Assembly (NCBI GenBank): GCA_032718475.1
Contig: JAUCBJ010007507.1
Location: 1 to 61,834, forward strand
Length of the DNA stretch: 61,834 bases
Direction of reading: 5' to 3'
Source: Nemertoderma westbladi
Taxonomy: Eukaryota > Xenacoelomorpha > Nemertodermatida > Nemertodermatidae
Position numbers and translations under genes: made by a program. The notes under the pieces were generated by a model. It was given only the letters and a program-made list of their open reading frames with translations. It ran no database searches and had not been told where the DNA came from. This document shows positions 34,353-46,070 of the stretch, one piece after another (the first letter of the stretch is position 1; each line of letters starts with the position of its first letter).

Positions 34353-35610
34353 AGGATTTTTCCAGGAGAACGGCGAAAGCTAGAACGATTCTGTTTGCGC
34401 GATCTGGTAGATGGCCCTAGCGCGATAGCTAGGAGTTTTTGTGGAAAAAATCTGTTAATTAATTAATTAGTAATTAGCGATTAAAGATTTCTAATTGATT
34501 TTTCTCGAAAAGTATTTGGTTTTTCCCCTAGCAACGGTGATTTTTTTTGTTCATCTCGGTAAGATCTAAAAAAAGTTCAGTCATCGCTATGGCCCTCCTA
34601 TTACTGTTAATTAGTACTAATTAGCCGAAAACTAATTAGCGTCGTAACTCGAAAACACTAAGAGCTATGAAAAAACGTAACATCACAAAGTTGTTTGGAA
34701 TTTTATTCTACACAAAAAAGTCTCTGGCGCCGATGCCGTATCTCCTACCGTTAATTAGTAATTAACTAATTACTTAATTACCTAATTGGCGGGGGGGCTT
34801 TGTCCCCCCCGCCCCCAAATCCTTATTCACAAGGTGTATCAAAGCGGTTTACTATTTTACAAATGATAATTACTCTAAAATCTTTTGAATCAAACTAATT
34901 AACGATTTTACTAATTAGTAAAGTTCCCCAAATTAATTAATAAATTATCCAATCCCACTGCAATTAATTAAACGGCTGAGTCGTCAGCCTGGTTCAGCAA
35001 AAGTCAGCAGTTGGTAGTATGCTCCAAAAACTGTGTTCATACTACTGACCTATGCCGGTCTGCCGGTAGCTACTACCTAGCTCTGTCTGTATGTAGCTAA
35101 TCATAGTCTGCAGTGCCGGTGTACTCTGGGTCTGCTATCGGTACTGTCAGTCCGAGCTGTATGCACTGCTTGCCTAGAACAACCACATCCGGTACAGCCA
35201 GACAGCAGTACTGCGCCGCGGTACCGGGTACCTTTTGTCTGTTCTTAAGACATGTACAGATGTAAGGGGACGCTTTAGGCTTTCTGGCAGTTATTTAAAA
35301 CGTTGTAGGCAGATGCCCAAGGTTGGCAATAATGTTCCCCATGTTCGGGCGCACTCTGAATGCCTAAATTACGGTTGTTTGGTGCAGTTAAAAGTTGACT
35401 ATGTAGGCTTGTAGGCCTATGTAATTGCGTTATTTCAATACCTCACCCAGGGCTATCTGACGGAATGGATTTTGACCATCAAGGTGGGTAAAGGCCATTG
35501 ATGGGTATCTGATGCATGCAACAGAAAATTTCATCAGACCGAAATCATGCAGTCAGGACATGATCATTACTGACCGTGTACCGGTAGGTGTCCTGCCTAT
35601 AGGCAATAAC
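34353..35610. other. AT-rich DNA, no gene seen
   Basis: Text rich in 'ttaattaattagtaatta' and, at 35040-35230, in CCGGTA motifs. No element ends recognised. Confidence 0.45.
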
Positions 35611-35616
35611 ATTTTT

Positions 35617-35852
35617 TGATATAATATTATGTGAATATGTTTTGGCCGGTAATCTGAAGCTGCAGTCTGGGTCTCAGGTCGAGACAAGACCGTGGTCACC
35701 ATATCTGGCACCTGATTGGCTCTTACTTTCAAACGTCGAAAATGTGCCCAGGCCTTGATATTTTACGGTACAATTTTATGCGAAAATGTTTTGGACGGTA
35801 CTCTGAAGCTCCAGTTTGGGTCCCAGGTCGCGACCATACTGTGGTCACCAGA
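35617..35852. repeat. Imperfect direct repeat, about 140-bp period
   Basis: 35617-35710 and 35757-35852 share 'tgtgaatatgttttgg/tgcgaaaatgttttgg', a 'cgg-a-tctgaagct' block and 'gtggtcacca'. No coding role seen. Confidence 0.7.
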
Positions 35853-35854
35853 TA

Positions 35855-36180
35855 CTGCTTTTTGTGTTTTTTTGTGTAATTTTTTGTTTTTTTTTGTGTA
35901 TTTTTGTGTTTTTTGGGTAATATTGTGTTTTTTTGGGTTATTCGTACAACAAATCACACAAAAAATCTAATTTTTATTTTTTTATACAAGTAATCATTTA
36001 TTGTTTTGGTTCCGGCTGGCTACCACTGTCAACTGTAACCTACTTGTTTACTTTCAATTTTTTTTGTGATTTGGTATCATTCGGTGTGATTTGGTTTTGG
36101 GATTACTTTTTGTGATTTATTTGGTTTGTGGTTTTGTGTGATTTGTTGTGATTTGGTGTGATAAGGTGTGATTTTGGTTT
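35855..36180. repeat. T-rich GTGTTTTTT / GTGATTTGGT simple repeat
   Basis: Runs of gtgtttttttgtg in the first part and gtgatttggttt in the second, with very little A or C. Confidence 0.85.
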
Positions 36181-36221
36181 TTAGACGAGCCTGTTGGAAT
36201 ACTGTCGCAATAAAAAACGCC

Positions 36222-36628
36222 GGAGCGAGGTTTGACGAACTCACTACGATAGGAATGACGTTTTATGAACCAGATACGGTCGGAACGAGGTTTGACGAAC
36301 TCGCTACGATCGGAACGACGTTTTATGAACCAGATACGGTCGGAACGAGGTTTGACGAACTCGCTACGATCGGAACGACGTTTTACGATCTCGCTACGAT
36401 TGGAACGACTTTTTTCGAACCAGATACGGTCGGAACGACGTTTTATGAACCAGATACGGTCGGAACGAGGTTTGACGAACTCGCTACGATCGGAACGACG
36501 TTTTGCGATCTCGCTACGATCGGAACGACGTTTTTCGAACCAGATACGGTCGGCACGACGTTTTATGAACCAGATGCGGTCGGAAAGAAGTTGGAGGAAC
36601 TCGCCAGAGTTGGAACGAGTTTGGCATA
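36222..36628. repeat. 30-bp minisatellite of two alternating types
   Basis: Units of 30 bp: type 1 'gaggtttgacgaactcgcta' and type 2 'gacgttttatgaaccagata', each closed by 'cgatcggaac' or 'cggtcggaac'. The length is a multiple of three, so two forward frames stay open (TIGTTFYEPDTV and GTRFDELA in one). No start context, neighbour exon or known family supports a gene. Confidence 0.9.
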
Positions 36629-36639
36629 ACGAAACAAAA

Positions 36640-37615
36640 GAAATTTCAATTCCGTTTAATGTATGTGGTAATTTAAATTTACTATCAATTTAATTAATTA
36701 TCAGTTATTAGTTTAAATTTACTATCAGTGTTATTGCCTTAGTGACTTACAACAGTCTTTCAAATGGATTAGAATTACCGGCACCCCCGCCCCCCCCCCC
36801 CCCCCCCGCACGTAGGCGCTCTCTTTGAATCTCTTTTTTTTTTGTTCTTTATTATTGAATTTAAATAAAGAGAATCTAAAATTTCAAATTATTTCAAGAT
36901 GCAGTACCGATACTTGTTTTTTAGGGCATTTTAAAACCTGTGATTTACTATTGATATTGGGATTATCAACCGCGGTATATGTGTATTGGTTTTTTTAATT
37001 TGCATTGATAATGCAATATATCACCATATCACTAAAAATCAGACTTCGACATAAATAACAGACTTAGGGAATATGCTTATTTGAACCGCAATGGTCGACT
37101 TAGTAGTTGTAGACTCCATCAAAACAATAGTAGTATAAAAAAATTGATATTTTTTGTGATATTGTGATATATTGATATTGAATTGCTGAAGTTATGTGCT
37201 CATTTATGTGAATCGCGCTCACATTTTGACCGATATCTCGAGAAGCAATAACTCGACCATTGTTTTGATGGTGTCTACCCCCACTAAATCGACCATTGCG
37301 GTTTGAATGATACTAATATCAATGCAATAGCAATTAGCAATACGGTAAGTTGACTTCACTACAATTGATTATATTAGCCAGTTTGCTAATATAAAATTAA
37401 TATTATTTAATGTTTAATTTATTTAATTACTCTAAAAGACACTGACAAAATATTATAAAATTAACCGATTCAAAATCAGGTTGATTGAAATTCTCGATAA
37501 ATGCTATAATTTGGTCTGGGCATTTTTTATAATATATATAGCATTATTATAAATAGTATTACTAATTTATTTAGTAATTTTAAGTAAAAGACAGCAGCAA
37601 AAGATTTTAAAAATA
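36640..37615. other. AT-rich DNA with a C tract
   Basis: A run of 18 C at 36790-36807, and a diverged inverted pair around 37080-37110 and 37250-37310 ('tcgacttagtagttgtagac' and 'aatcgaccattgcgg'). No gene seen. Confidence 0.4.
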
Positions 37616-37767
37616 TCAGGGTCGGAACCAGGGTGTTGAAGTATACCAATACAGGAAATCAGTTAGTTTGGGCATTTTTATTTTATAAAACGTTGGTGCA
37701 GCCCCCCCCCCCCCCCCCCCCCCCCCCCCACCTAAAAAAATTAATGTTTCCAAATTTGTTGTATGAC

Positions 37768-38510
37768 TACCGATTCCACACTTTTGATTGTTTGAATATG
37801 TTTGAAAATTGTGCACATAATTTATCAAGAAGAATTCATTTTTGTGCAAGGAAATAACACTTATAATGCTCTCTGACATGTCTGGTGTGTTCCAAAAGTC
37901 ACTGGGATTGAACAATTGTAATTGGAATACATCTTCATGGGGTTTTCTTTGTAATTAAGTAGCGCCTTAAAAGTTCAATATTAAATTTTTTATTAAATAA
38001 TCTTTTTTGTTTTTTTGTTAATTTGAGTATTCTGTATTTGCTGGTATTGTATTTTTGGTGTTTAATTTGTTATTAGTTTTGGTGTTAATTATTTTTTATT
38101 AATCCAGGGAACACTCGTATTAACTCAGGGTCCTCACACGTTAATTCAGGGCCACCCTCGTTAGCTCAGGGTCCACCCTGGTTAATTCAGAACCATCTCT
38201 ATTACCTCAAAAAAATCGAATGAATTTTTTTTATATCATAAGGTTTTCTAAAGTGCTGAATTGATTGAAAATGGTTTTAAATAAGTTGCTTGTATAGTAA
38301 TACCATTTTGTGTGGTTCATTTAACATACAGTATATTTACAATAACTAATTGTTGTGGAATGCTGTATATATTATTATTGATGACTACTGATTCGTATGC
38401 ATGGTTGAAAATTTTGCACATAATTTCAAGAAGAATTCACTTTAGTGCAAAGAATTATAATTTATATAATGTTCTCTGGTATCTCTGGTGTGTTCCAAAA
38501 GACCTCCACT
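37768..38510. repeat. Dispersed repeat, two direct copies
   Basis: 37768-37905 and about 38384-38510 share 'ttgaaaattgtgcacataat', 'aagaagaattca', and 'tctctggtgtgttccaaaag'. A 28-C run (37702-37729) precedes the first copy. Gene content: none seen. Confidence 0.75.
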
Positions 38511-38588
38511 TCCACCAGCTTAGGGTTATGTGTTACTTCCACAAATAATAATACACAAGTAATATAAATTGGGGAGGGGGGGGGTCTA

Positions 38589-38622
38589 TGCGCCTGTCGA
38601 TTTATACGAATCGACAGGCGCA
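38589..38622. other. Perfect 14-bp inverted repeat
   Basis: TGCGCCTGTCGATT, loop TATACG, AATCGACAGGCGCA. It stands just after a G tract. It could be the end of a small foldback element. Confidence 0.8.
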
Positions 38623-38834
38623 ACAAAAGTATTTGGAATATTATGCCCATGTATACTTATATATGTAAGCCTTCAAGTATAAACAAAACTGACCTTAACA
38701 AAATCAAGGTAGGCATTTGTTATTTTCCATCAGCAACATGGGCTTTAACTTTTAACTTTACATGGGATTAATAATACTGTAATATTCTAGAACAATACCA
38801 CATGGCCAACGCCGTCGGCCATGCGCTCGCACGG

Positions 38835-38855
38835 CGCAAATGCTCCATTTGCGCT
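38835..38855. other. Small hairpin near a CTAGT
   Basis: GCGCAAATG, CTC, CATTTGCGC; another imperfect stem (TGGCC/GGCCA) lies at about 38803-38821. A CTAGT follows about 14 bases later, which is Helitron-like, but nothing else supports that. Confidence 0.5.
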
Positions 38856-39121
38856 CTCCACCTGGATCTAGTCCATTGTATCTTACTAAGTATTGCGGCT
38901 AACAGATTGCACTAGGACAGTAGTAGGGGCATTCTATAGGTTTGCCGCACTGTTCTTGGTCATATCCAATTGCAGCCTACCAAGATTGGCGGGATTTTCA
39001 AACCAGATTCAGTGTTATTGTTTATTGTAATTACTTACTGTACACTACCGGTTACCGGTCCACCAGTAGTACATAAATTTATTAGGTAGAAACTAATAAA
39101 TAGGGGCATTTTTATGGGGGA

Positions 39122-39927
39122 ATGGCATCGAAATACCCCCAAAGACTACGGACCCAGAGGAGGAGATATGGATATGATCCAGATGATGAATCCGATTCAG
39201 ATGAGTGCAGTGAAACTTCGACTTTGGATGATGAGGATGACTGGGAAACCGATAATGACTCAGACTCAGAAGACGAAGGATTTGAAGAATTCATGTCAGT
39301 ACTGCAGAATACGTGGGCCTTTGTTGGGGAAGAGAACCACTCGTGAGTTCCAGCTCGCGATTTTAAAATCTCGGATACTGGTTTGAAAGGTATAGATACA
39401 ACGGAATTTTAGGTAAAGGATTATGTCGATTTATTTATCACTAATAAACTAGTGGATATAATTGTATCCATTAGAAATCAACGAATAAACCTTATATATC
39501 TTCAAACAGCGCTGTACGTAAATCCTATTCACTTTTTGTCAAACTAGGCATTCACTACATACAGCATCTCGTCCTAAACAGTTTTATAAGATATCGTGGT
39601 GATAAAAAACCACACGGTGGTAAAGATGGTAAACCAAAACGGATGACGTTTTATGAATATAATCTAGACGTCGTTGACCACCTTTCCCAGGTACAGACGA
39701 ACCCACATAAACCAATACGTCAGCCGGTACCTCCCACCCCATCAACGACTCCAATACACAAACTCGTAAAACAAGAACAAATTGGGAAAACCCAATGGCC
39801 ACAGAAACGTTGTCGTGTCTGTAGTAGCAAAGATATAGTGAAAAAATCTCGGTATATCTGCCCGGTGTGCCCCGACAAACCTGGACTTTGCCCTACATGT
39901 TTTAGTGCATATCCTCCTTATTTGTAA
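39122..39927 (+). pseudogene. piggyBac transposase, internally deleted
   Basis: The N-terminal acidic part (YDPDDESDSDECSET) is followed by DYVDLFITNKLVDIIVS, which fits the start of the piggyBac DDE fold. The text then jumps to AVRKSYSLFVKLGIHYI, LVLNSFIRYRG and MTFYEYNLDVVDHL, the end of that fold, and to the cysteine-rich tail KRCRVCSSKDIV and RYICPVCPDKPGLCPTCF with a stop at 39925-39927. The catalytic Asp region between is gone, and stops lie near 39346 and 39410. The tail is the C-terminal zinc-binding domain that contacts the transposon ends in this family. Confidence 0.85.
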
Positions 39928-40055
39928 AATGTTGTGATTTTATTTCAGTACGGTATATTTTTATATTTTTTGCGATTTTATACTGCATAGTATACTGTGT
40001 TATAAATTAATAATGCTTTCTTTGAAAAAAAAATATTCAGCTTGGAAATAGAAAC

Positions 40056-40432
40056 CTTGAAACTGAGAAGTAGGAACTCAGACACTCAAAAGTAGAATCT
40101 CCGACACTCAAAGTAGAATTTCGGACATTCAAAGTAGAATCTCGGACACTCAAAGTAGAATCTCGGACACTCAAAGTAAAATTTCGGGCATGCAGAAGTA
40201 GAATTTCGGACACTCAAAAGTAGAATTTCGGACATTCAAAGTAGAATCTCGGACACTCAAAGTAGAATCTCGGACACTCAAAGTAAAATTTCGGACACTC
40301 AAAAGTAGAATTTCGGACATTCAGAAGTAGAATTTCGGACATTCAGAAGTATAATCTCGGACACTCAGAGTAGAATCTCGGACTCTCAAAGTAGAATTTC
40401 AGATGATCAGAGTCTATTTCGGATGCTCAAAA
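40056..40432. repeat. About 20-bp minisatellite
   Basis: Units 'tcggacactcaaagtagaat' with 19-21-bp spacing, about 18 copies with small changes. It lies between the piggyBac remnant and its presumed right end. Confidence 0.9.
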
Positions 40433-40537
40433 AGTAAATGGGACACACTGAGTGTCGAAAATATACTCTGAAAATGATGTTTATTTTATAACTTTTATTG
40501 CCGCTCACTACTACATGGACTAGATCTAGTCCCCAGA

Positions 40538-40551
40538 CCGGAAAGGGTTAA
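40538..40551. repeat. piggyBac-type right end
   Basis: CCGGAAAGGG followed by TTAA, the same as the right end at 34339-34352. It probably closes the element with the transposase remnant. The left end was not found; GATCTAGTCCAT near 38869 mirrors the subterminal text at 40520-40532. Confidence 0.6.
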
Positions 40552-40619
40552 AGCTTCAATATGGTATTGAGATGGTCCGGTCAATGGGTCCGGTCAGTAG
40601 CCACTTCTAACACAAAAGA

Positions 40620-41439
40620 CAATGATAGTTAATTCGAACGCAGTAAGCCTACCAGCACATATAAACTCCCCAAGAACACAGTAAGTCTACACAGTAAGCC
40701 TACACACATATACACAACATACGAACACAGTAAGCCTACACACATATATACACAACATACGAACACAGTAAGCCTACATACACGTCATATACACAAACAA
40801 CATACAAACACAGTAAGCCTACACACCTATACACAACATACGAACACAGTAAGCCCACACACACCCAGTAAGCCTACACACACACAGTAAGCATACACAC
40901 ATATATATACAACATACGAACACAGTAAGCCTACACACACACAGTAAGCCTACACACACACAGTAAGCTTACACACACACAGTAAGCCTACACACATAGA
41001 TATACAACATACGAACACAGTAAGCCTACACACACACAGTAAGCCTACACACATATATATACAACATACGAACACAGTAAGCCTACACACACACAGTAAG
41101 CCTACACACACACAGTAAGCTTACACACACACAGTAAGCCTACACACATATACACAACATACAAACACAGTAAGCCTACACACCTATACACAACATACGA
41201 ACACAGTAAGCCCACACACACACACAGTAAGCCTACACACACACAGTAAGCCTACACACATATATATACAACATACGAACACAGTAAGCCTACACACACA
41301 CAGTAAGCCTACACACACACAGTAAGCTTACACACACACAGTAAGCCTACACACAGATATACACAACATACGAACACAGTAAGCCCACACACACACAACA
41401 TACGAACACAGTAAGCCTACACACACATATACAACATAC
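40620..41439. repeat. Compound CA-rich minisatellite
   Basis: Two alternating blocks, 'acacagtaagcctacacac' and 'atatacacaacatacgaac', about 40 units in all. On the minus strand the second block contains CGTATGTTGT. The array stops exactly where the candidate exon 41440-41556 begins, and its first bases are that exon's GTATGT donor. Confidence 0.93.
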
Positions 41440-41556
41440 CTGGTCGTTTATTGCGGTTTGCATATCTCCATGGAAACGTAAGATGACATTCGACGTAGGC
41501 CTTACCGTGTCTATCAAGGCAAATACCATAAATACGGCAAATGTATAGGAAAGCAT
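41440..41556 (-). CDS. Candidate signal-peptide first exon
   Basis: A 39-codon minus-strand frame beginning at an ATG in the context ACAACAATGC. It has a hydrophobic start (MLSYTFAVFMVFALI) followed by a polar stretch, and ends at CAG before GTATGT in phase 0. Animal NCX proteins begin with a cleaved signal peptide, and both the alpha-1 exon (13168) and the loop exon (26868) have phase-0 acceptors. It could therefore open either NCX gene, or belong to another gene. There is no sequence homology to prove it. Confidence 0.45.
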
Positions 41557-43795
41557 TGTTGTAAATGAGTCGAAGTTTTTTTTTAAGTCAATGATGTTTA
41601 GTGAGGCTCGTTGTAAAATGAAATAATTTATTGTAGTCTGTAGTTAAATAGTCTGTAGTTAAATAAGCCTAAACTTGTAATTAAAGATATACAGTATCAG
41701 AAAGATAATTAGGATTGAAATGTAGCATTGATTTATTTATTTCAAGTGAAAAAAGTAGAACTGTATTTTCACTATTATCGAGGCATTTTATTTACCGAGC
41801 GCCAGCCAGGTTAATAAAGTGTCGAGAGAATATTGAAAAGAAATATGTTAACAAGTTTTTTTCATATAATACGTAATTTTATTCTTAAATTGATACTTTT
41901 TAGTTGCTCAATTCTTTAATAGAACATAGAGCGATATACAGTAGTGTTACAAAATAAATTGAACTTTAGTATTTTACTATATTGCTTCCATAGATACTGC
42001 GATTCAAATCATTCTTCTCTTCAACTCCTGATGCTGACTTACTCAATGTTACAATAATTTAGTGTTCTCGAATATTTGTTACGTAACTAGAGAGCCGCTT
42101 AACTATTCGATCGAAAAAGTAACAATTTAAGAATAAAATTGTTTACACCAAAAAACACAGGGCTTGCATTAATATTGTGATGTATGCCTATATGGTACAC
42201 TTATTCAATTACTTATAATATAATATTAATTAAAAGGAATTAATAAAAATAAATCGCATTATTGTTTTTTTATAATGAATGACATGCGAATATCTATGAT
42301 GCGACTTTAAATATTACAGATCTCGTATCCTTCTTGAGTAAACTTGGAGAGTTTATGCGTTATGTATAACGAGCTAAATTATAACGTTAATCATTACGAT
42401 GCAAGAATGAATGCATACAGTAATATTGAATGTCGTTTATTTATTGAAACAATAAACGGCGACAATGATTTTGCAATAATTAGATAAATTCATAACTAAT
42501 TAGCTATTCCCCTTAGCAGTGAGGATAACGGTTCACCTACCCTCGGACTGAACTCGCAAACAAACCCTTGGCCTCTCGGATATACAGTAATTAAACAATA
42601 GATAGACCCAACCGAAGGTGATATTGACTTTAGTCCAGTCGGTTACGAAATAAATTGTGTATTTGAATGGCGATAAACTGTATGTTTTCCTTTATGAGAG
42701 ACTTTATCACAAGACAAACAGATTGGGGTCGTTAATTCCCGGATAATTTAGTTCCCGAAGTCTTTAGTTTCTGAAGTCTTTGTAGAATGAACTACATGGA
42801 TTACGAGATTGTAAGATTACTCTAAGCGTCAGGTAGAGATATAGAAGCATGGTTTAGGATAAACTAAATGAATTTTTTGCATGTGACCCAAAGATCGTTT
42901 GTGCTATATGTACTGAAATTTTCAGTGCCTTGGAATTATGATAAAATATTGTGTATGTGCTATTTATGTATTTTTATACGGGAGTGTGATAATTTATTGT
43001 TTTTTATAACCCTTTGTTGTTGTGAGATAAATTGTAGTAAAACGATATATTAGCTAGTAGGTATAGTTTCCAATTTATTAGTTAGTTATAATATGGACAG
43101 ATGACTATTATGAGTAAATGATTTGTCGCGGTAATTTTGTTTTGGTTATTTATTTATTTACATTTAATATATTTAATATTTAATTTAATAATTTAATAAT
43201 TATAATTTAATAATTAATAATTTATTTAATATATATATATAGTGGCGGATCGCTCTCAAACAATAAATAATCTATTATTACCTTACCGTCCATTCTCCCG
43301 ACATATTTTCACAAACTAATATATCTCATCTCCACCACATTCATTCGACCATTATTGGCTGTTTCTTCTATACAGATAAACAGCTGTATCCTTCACCCCC
43401 CTGTTTAGCTAAATAGGTAGGTATCTTAACTGCGCTACAATCACGTATTACTCATTAAGCAATCAAGGCCCACCACACTGTCACCCCTATTATTACTTTA
43501 ACTTTAGTATTCCTATACCCTCCGTTTATATTATATTCCTTATTATGCATTCATCTGCTTGTATTTCGGTATTTCCTACCCCTTAATCGCTTATAATCCT
43601 GTATTATTATCTTATATATTGTCTATAATAAAATAAATATGCTCCTAATTGCCAATCAAATAAACAAATAGTTATTCTTTATGGGACGTAACCGTGTAAA
43701 CTGGGTGAAATCCATCTATTGTGGAAGATATTCCATTCTCATACAGTAGATTGTGCCCTTGTTTATACACAAAGTGCAGAGCAACCGCTCTTACA
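41557..43795. other. AT-rich DNA, no gene seen
   Basis: A few loose units of the 16-bp minisatellite occur at 42730-42790. Otherwise AT-rich with TA repeats near 43190-43245; the open frame at 42868-43053 is unsupported. Confidence 0.45.
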
Positions 43796-44098
43796 GTCTT
43801 TAGTTCCGGGTCTTTAGTTCCCAAAGTCTTTAGTTCCCGAAGTCTTTAGTTCCCGAAGTCTTTAGTTCCCGAAGTCTTTAGTTCCCAATGTATTCACTTC
43901 CCAAAGTCTTTAGTTCCCGAAGTCTTTAGTTCCCGAAGTCTTTAGTTCCCGAAATCTTTAGTTCCCGAAATCTTTAGTTCCCGAAATTTTCACTTCCCGA
44001 ATTCTTTAGTTCCCGAAGTCTTTAGTTATCGAAATCTTTAGTTCCCGAAATCTTTAGTTCCCGATGTCTTTAGTTCCCGAAGTAGTTCCCGAAGTCTA
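43796..44098. repeat. 16-bp minisatellite, first part
   Basis: Units 'agttcccgaagtcttt' with few length changes. It continues at 44504 after a LINE fragment and again at 55329 after the LTR composite. Confidence 0.95.
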
Positions 44099-44214
44099 TA
44101 TTATTATTATTATTATTTTATTTATTTCAGCATCAAATATTCATATTATATACATTAAATATCAGTGCCATATCTATAAAAACACTAATGGTAGGGAATT
44201 TCTGCACAATAAGT

Positions 44215-44455
44215 AAAATGGGTCTAAAAATGGGTCTTCGCCGGGTGCACAACATAGCATATGATGCACACATAAGCAATGAGGTGTTATATAAATATGG
44301 TAACATCTCATTGCCAAGACCTAGCATCACCCTGCAGAAACGCCGTCTAATGCTTGCTGGGCACTGTTTCCGCCGGCAGGATCAACCTGTACACAACCTT
44401 GTGCTGTGGCAGCCTGCTGGCGAGAATAGACGTGGTTGACAGCCAATGACTTTCA
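44215..44455 (+). pseudogene. LINE C-terminal fragment inside the minisatellite
   Basis: Reads LRRVHNIAYDAHISNEVLY, MLAGHCFRRQDQPVHNLVL and WQPAGENRRG with stop, the C-terminal domain of the LINE 2 family at moderate divergence. Its 3' end dissolves into 'caatgacttt' repeats rather than a TAG tail. Confidence 0.85.
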
Positions 44456-44503
44456 AGTACTTTCAATGACTCCGACTCCGACAATGACTCAATGACTTTC
44501 ATA

Positions 44504-45610
44504 GTTCCCGAAGTCTTTAGTTCCCGAAGTCTTGAGTTCCCGAAGTCTTTAGTTCCCGAAATGTTTCCGAAACCTTTAGTTCCCGAAGTCTTCAGTTCTC
44601 GAAATCTTCAGTTCTCGAAATCTTTAGTTCCCGAAGTTTTCAGTTCCCGACGTCCTTAGTTCCCAAAGTCTTTAGTTCCCGAAGTCTTTAGTTCCCGAAG
44701 TCTATAGTTCTCGAAATCTTTAGTTCTCGAAATCTTTAGTTCCCTAAGTCTTCAGTTCCCTAAGTCTTTAGTTCCTGAAGTCTTTACCTCCCGAAGTTTT
44801 TAGTTCCCGAAATCTTCAGTTCCCGAAATCTTCAGTTCCCGACTCAGTTCCCGACGTCTTTAGTTCCCGAAGTCTTTAGTTCCCGAAGTCTTTAGTTCCC
44901 GAAGTCTTCAGTTCCCGAAGTCTTCAGTTCCCGAAATCATTAGTTCACGAAATCTTTAGTTCCCGAAGTCTTTAGTTCCCGAATCTTCAGTTACAGAAGT
45001 CTTCAGTTCCCAAAGTCTTCAGTTCCCGAAGTCGTCAGTTCCCGAAGTCTTCAGTTCCCGAAGTCTTCAGTTCCCGACGTCTTTAGTTCCCGAAATCTTT
45101 AGTTCCCGAAGTCTTTAGTTCCCGAAGTCTTTACTTCCCAAAGTTTTTACATCCCGAAGTTTTTAGTTCCCGAAATCGTCAGTTCCCTACTCAGTTCCCG
45201 ACGTCTTTAGTTCCCAAAGTCTTTAGTTCCCGAAGTCTTTAGTTCCCGAAGTCTATAGTTCTCGAAATCTATAGTTCTCGAAATCTATAGTTCCCTAAGT
45301 CTTCAGTTCCTGAAGTCTTTACCTCCCGAAGTTTTTAGTTACCGAAATCTTCAGTTCCCGAAATCTTCAGTTCCCGACTCAGTTCCCGACGTCTTTAGTT
45401 CCCGAAGTCTTTAGTTCCCGAAGTCTTTAGTTCCCGAAGTCTTCAGTTCCCGAAGTCTTCAGTTCCCGAAATCATTAGTTCACGAAATCTTTAGTTCCCG
45501 AAGTCTTTAGTTCCCGAAGTCTTCAGTTCCAGAAGTCTTCAGTTCCCAAAGTCTTTAGTTCCCGAAATCTTTAGTTCCTGAAATCTTTGTTCCCGAAGTC
45601 TTTACTTCCC
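44504..45610. repeat. 16-bp minisatellite, second part
   Basis: About 68 units of the same family, with a larger duplicated block: 44850-44990 and 45365-45520 share the same run of variants. It ends in ttccc directly before the LTR composite. Confidence 0.95.
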
Positions 45611-45935
45611 TGTAAGCGGATTCAATTCCCTGCATTACCCACCGAAAATGGGATTAGTGGCATTTTACTAATTATAGTTGGCGAGATGACATTAGCAATA
45701 ATATTGTCACCTCATAACCAACTAAGGCCATACACACCGCAAGCCACAGGGAGAGTTGAGAGGTCAAACCACCTCAGAGGGGCAAACAAGCTAGTAAGGC
45801 TAGCACGAAGGGATGGTGGCAACAGGGAGTGGCGAGATGACAATCAATCGGGTTAAGCCAATGGCGGGTGGGAAAGCACATTGGGTGTGATTAGAGCGCA
45901 TCTATTGGATACTCAAGCCACTCAGTAGGGTAGAG
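45611..45935 (+). pseudogene. Possible integrase remnant
   Basis: The plus frame (45587-45856) includes PYTPQATGRVERSNHL and KLVRLARRDGGNREWRDD. The P-Q-x-x-G-x-V-E-R run is the end of the integrase core in many LTR retrotransposons. Only this short piece fits. It lies between the minisatellite and an LTR fragment, as the 3' end of pol would. Confidence 0.4.
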
Positions 45936-46070
45936 GTAATTTAGTATGTGTCAATGATAATATAACCGTTGTACATATTGATTACTGATTCAGTTGGTTC
46001 CTATACAATTGTGAGACCGGAACAGTTTTAACCGTCGTCACTAACCGTTGTATTGCATGCTATTATATGT
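45936..46070 (+). mobile_element. LTR fragment without the TIR element
   Basis: It matches the start of the LTR at 54384 up to 'gcatgctattatat', but 'cctatacaattgtgagacc' is uninterrupted where the other two LTR copies carry a 620-bp TIR element. It shows the site before insertion. Confidence 0.85.

Noticed and set aside
38835-38875. Helitron 3' end
   Set aside because: Hairpin and CTAGT are present, but the spacing is loose and no paired 5' end or second copy is visible.
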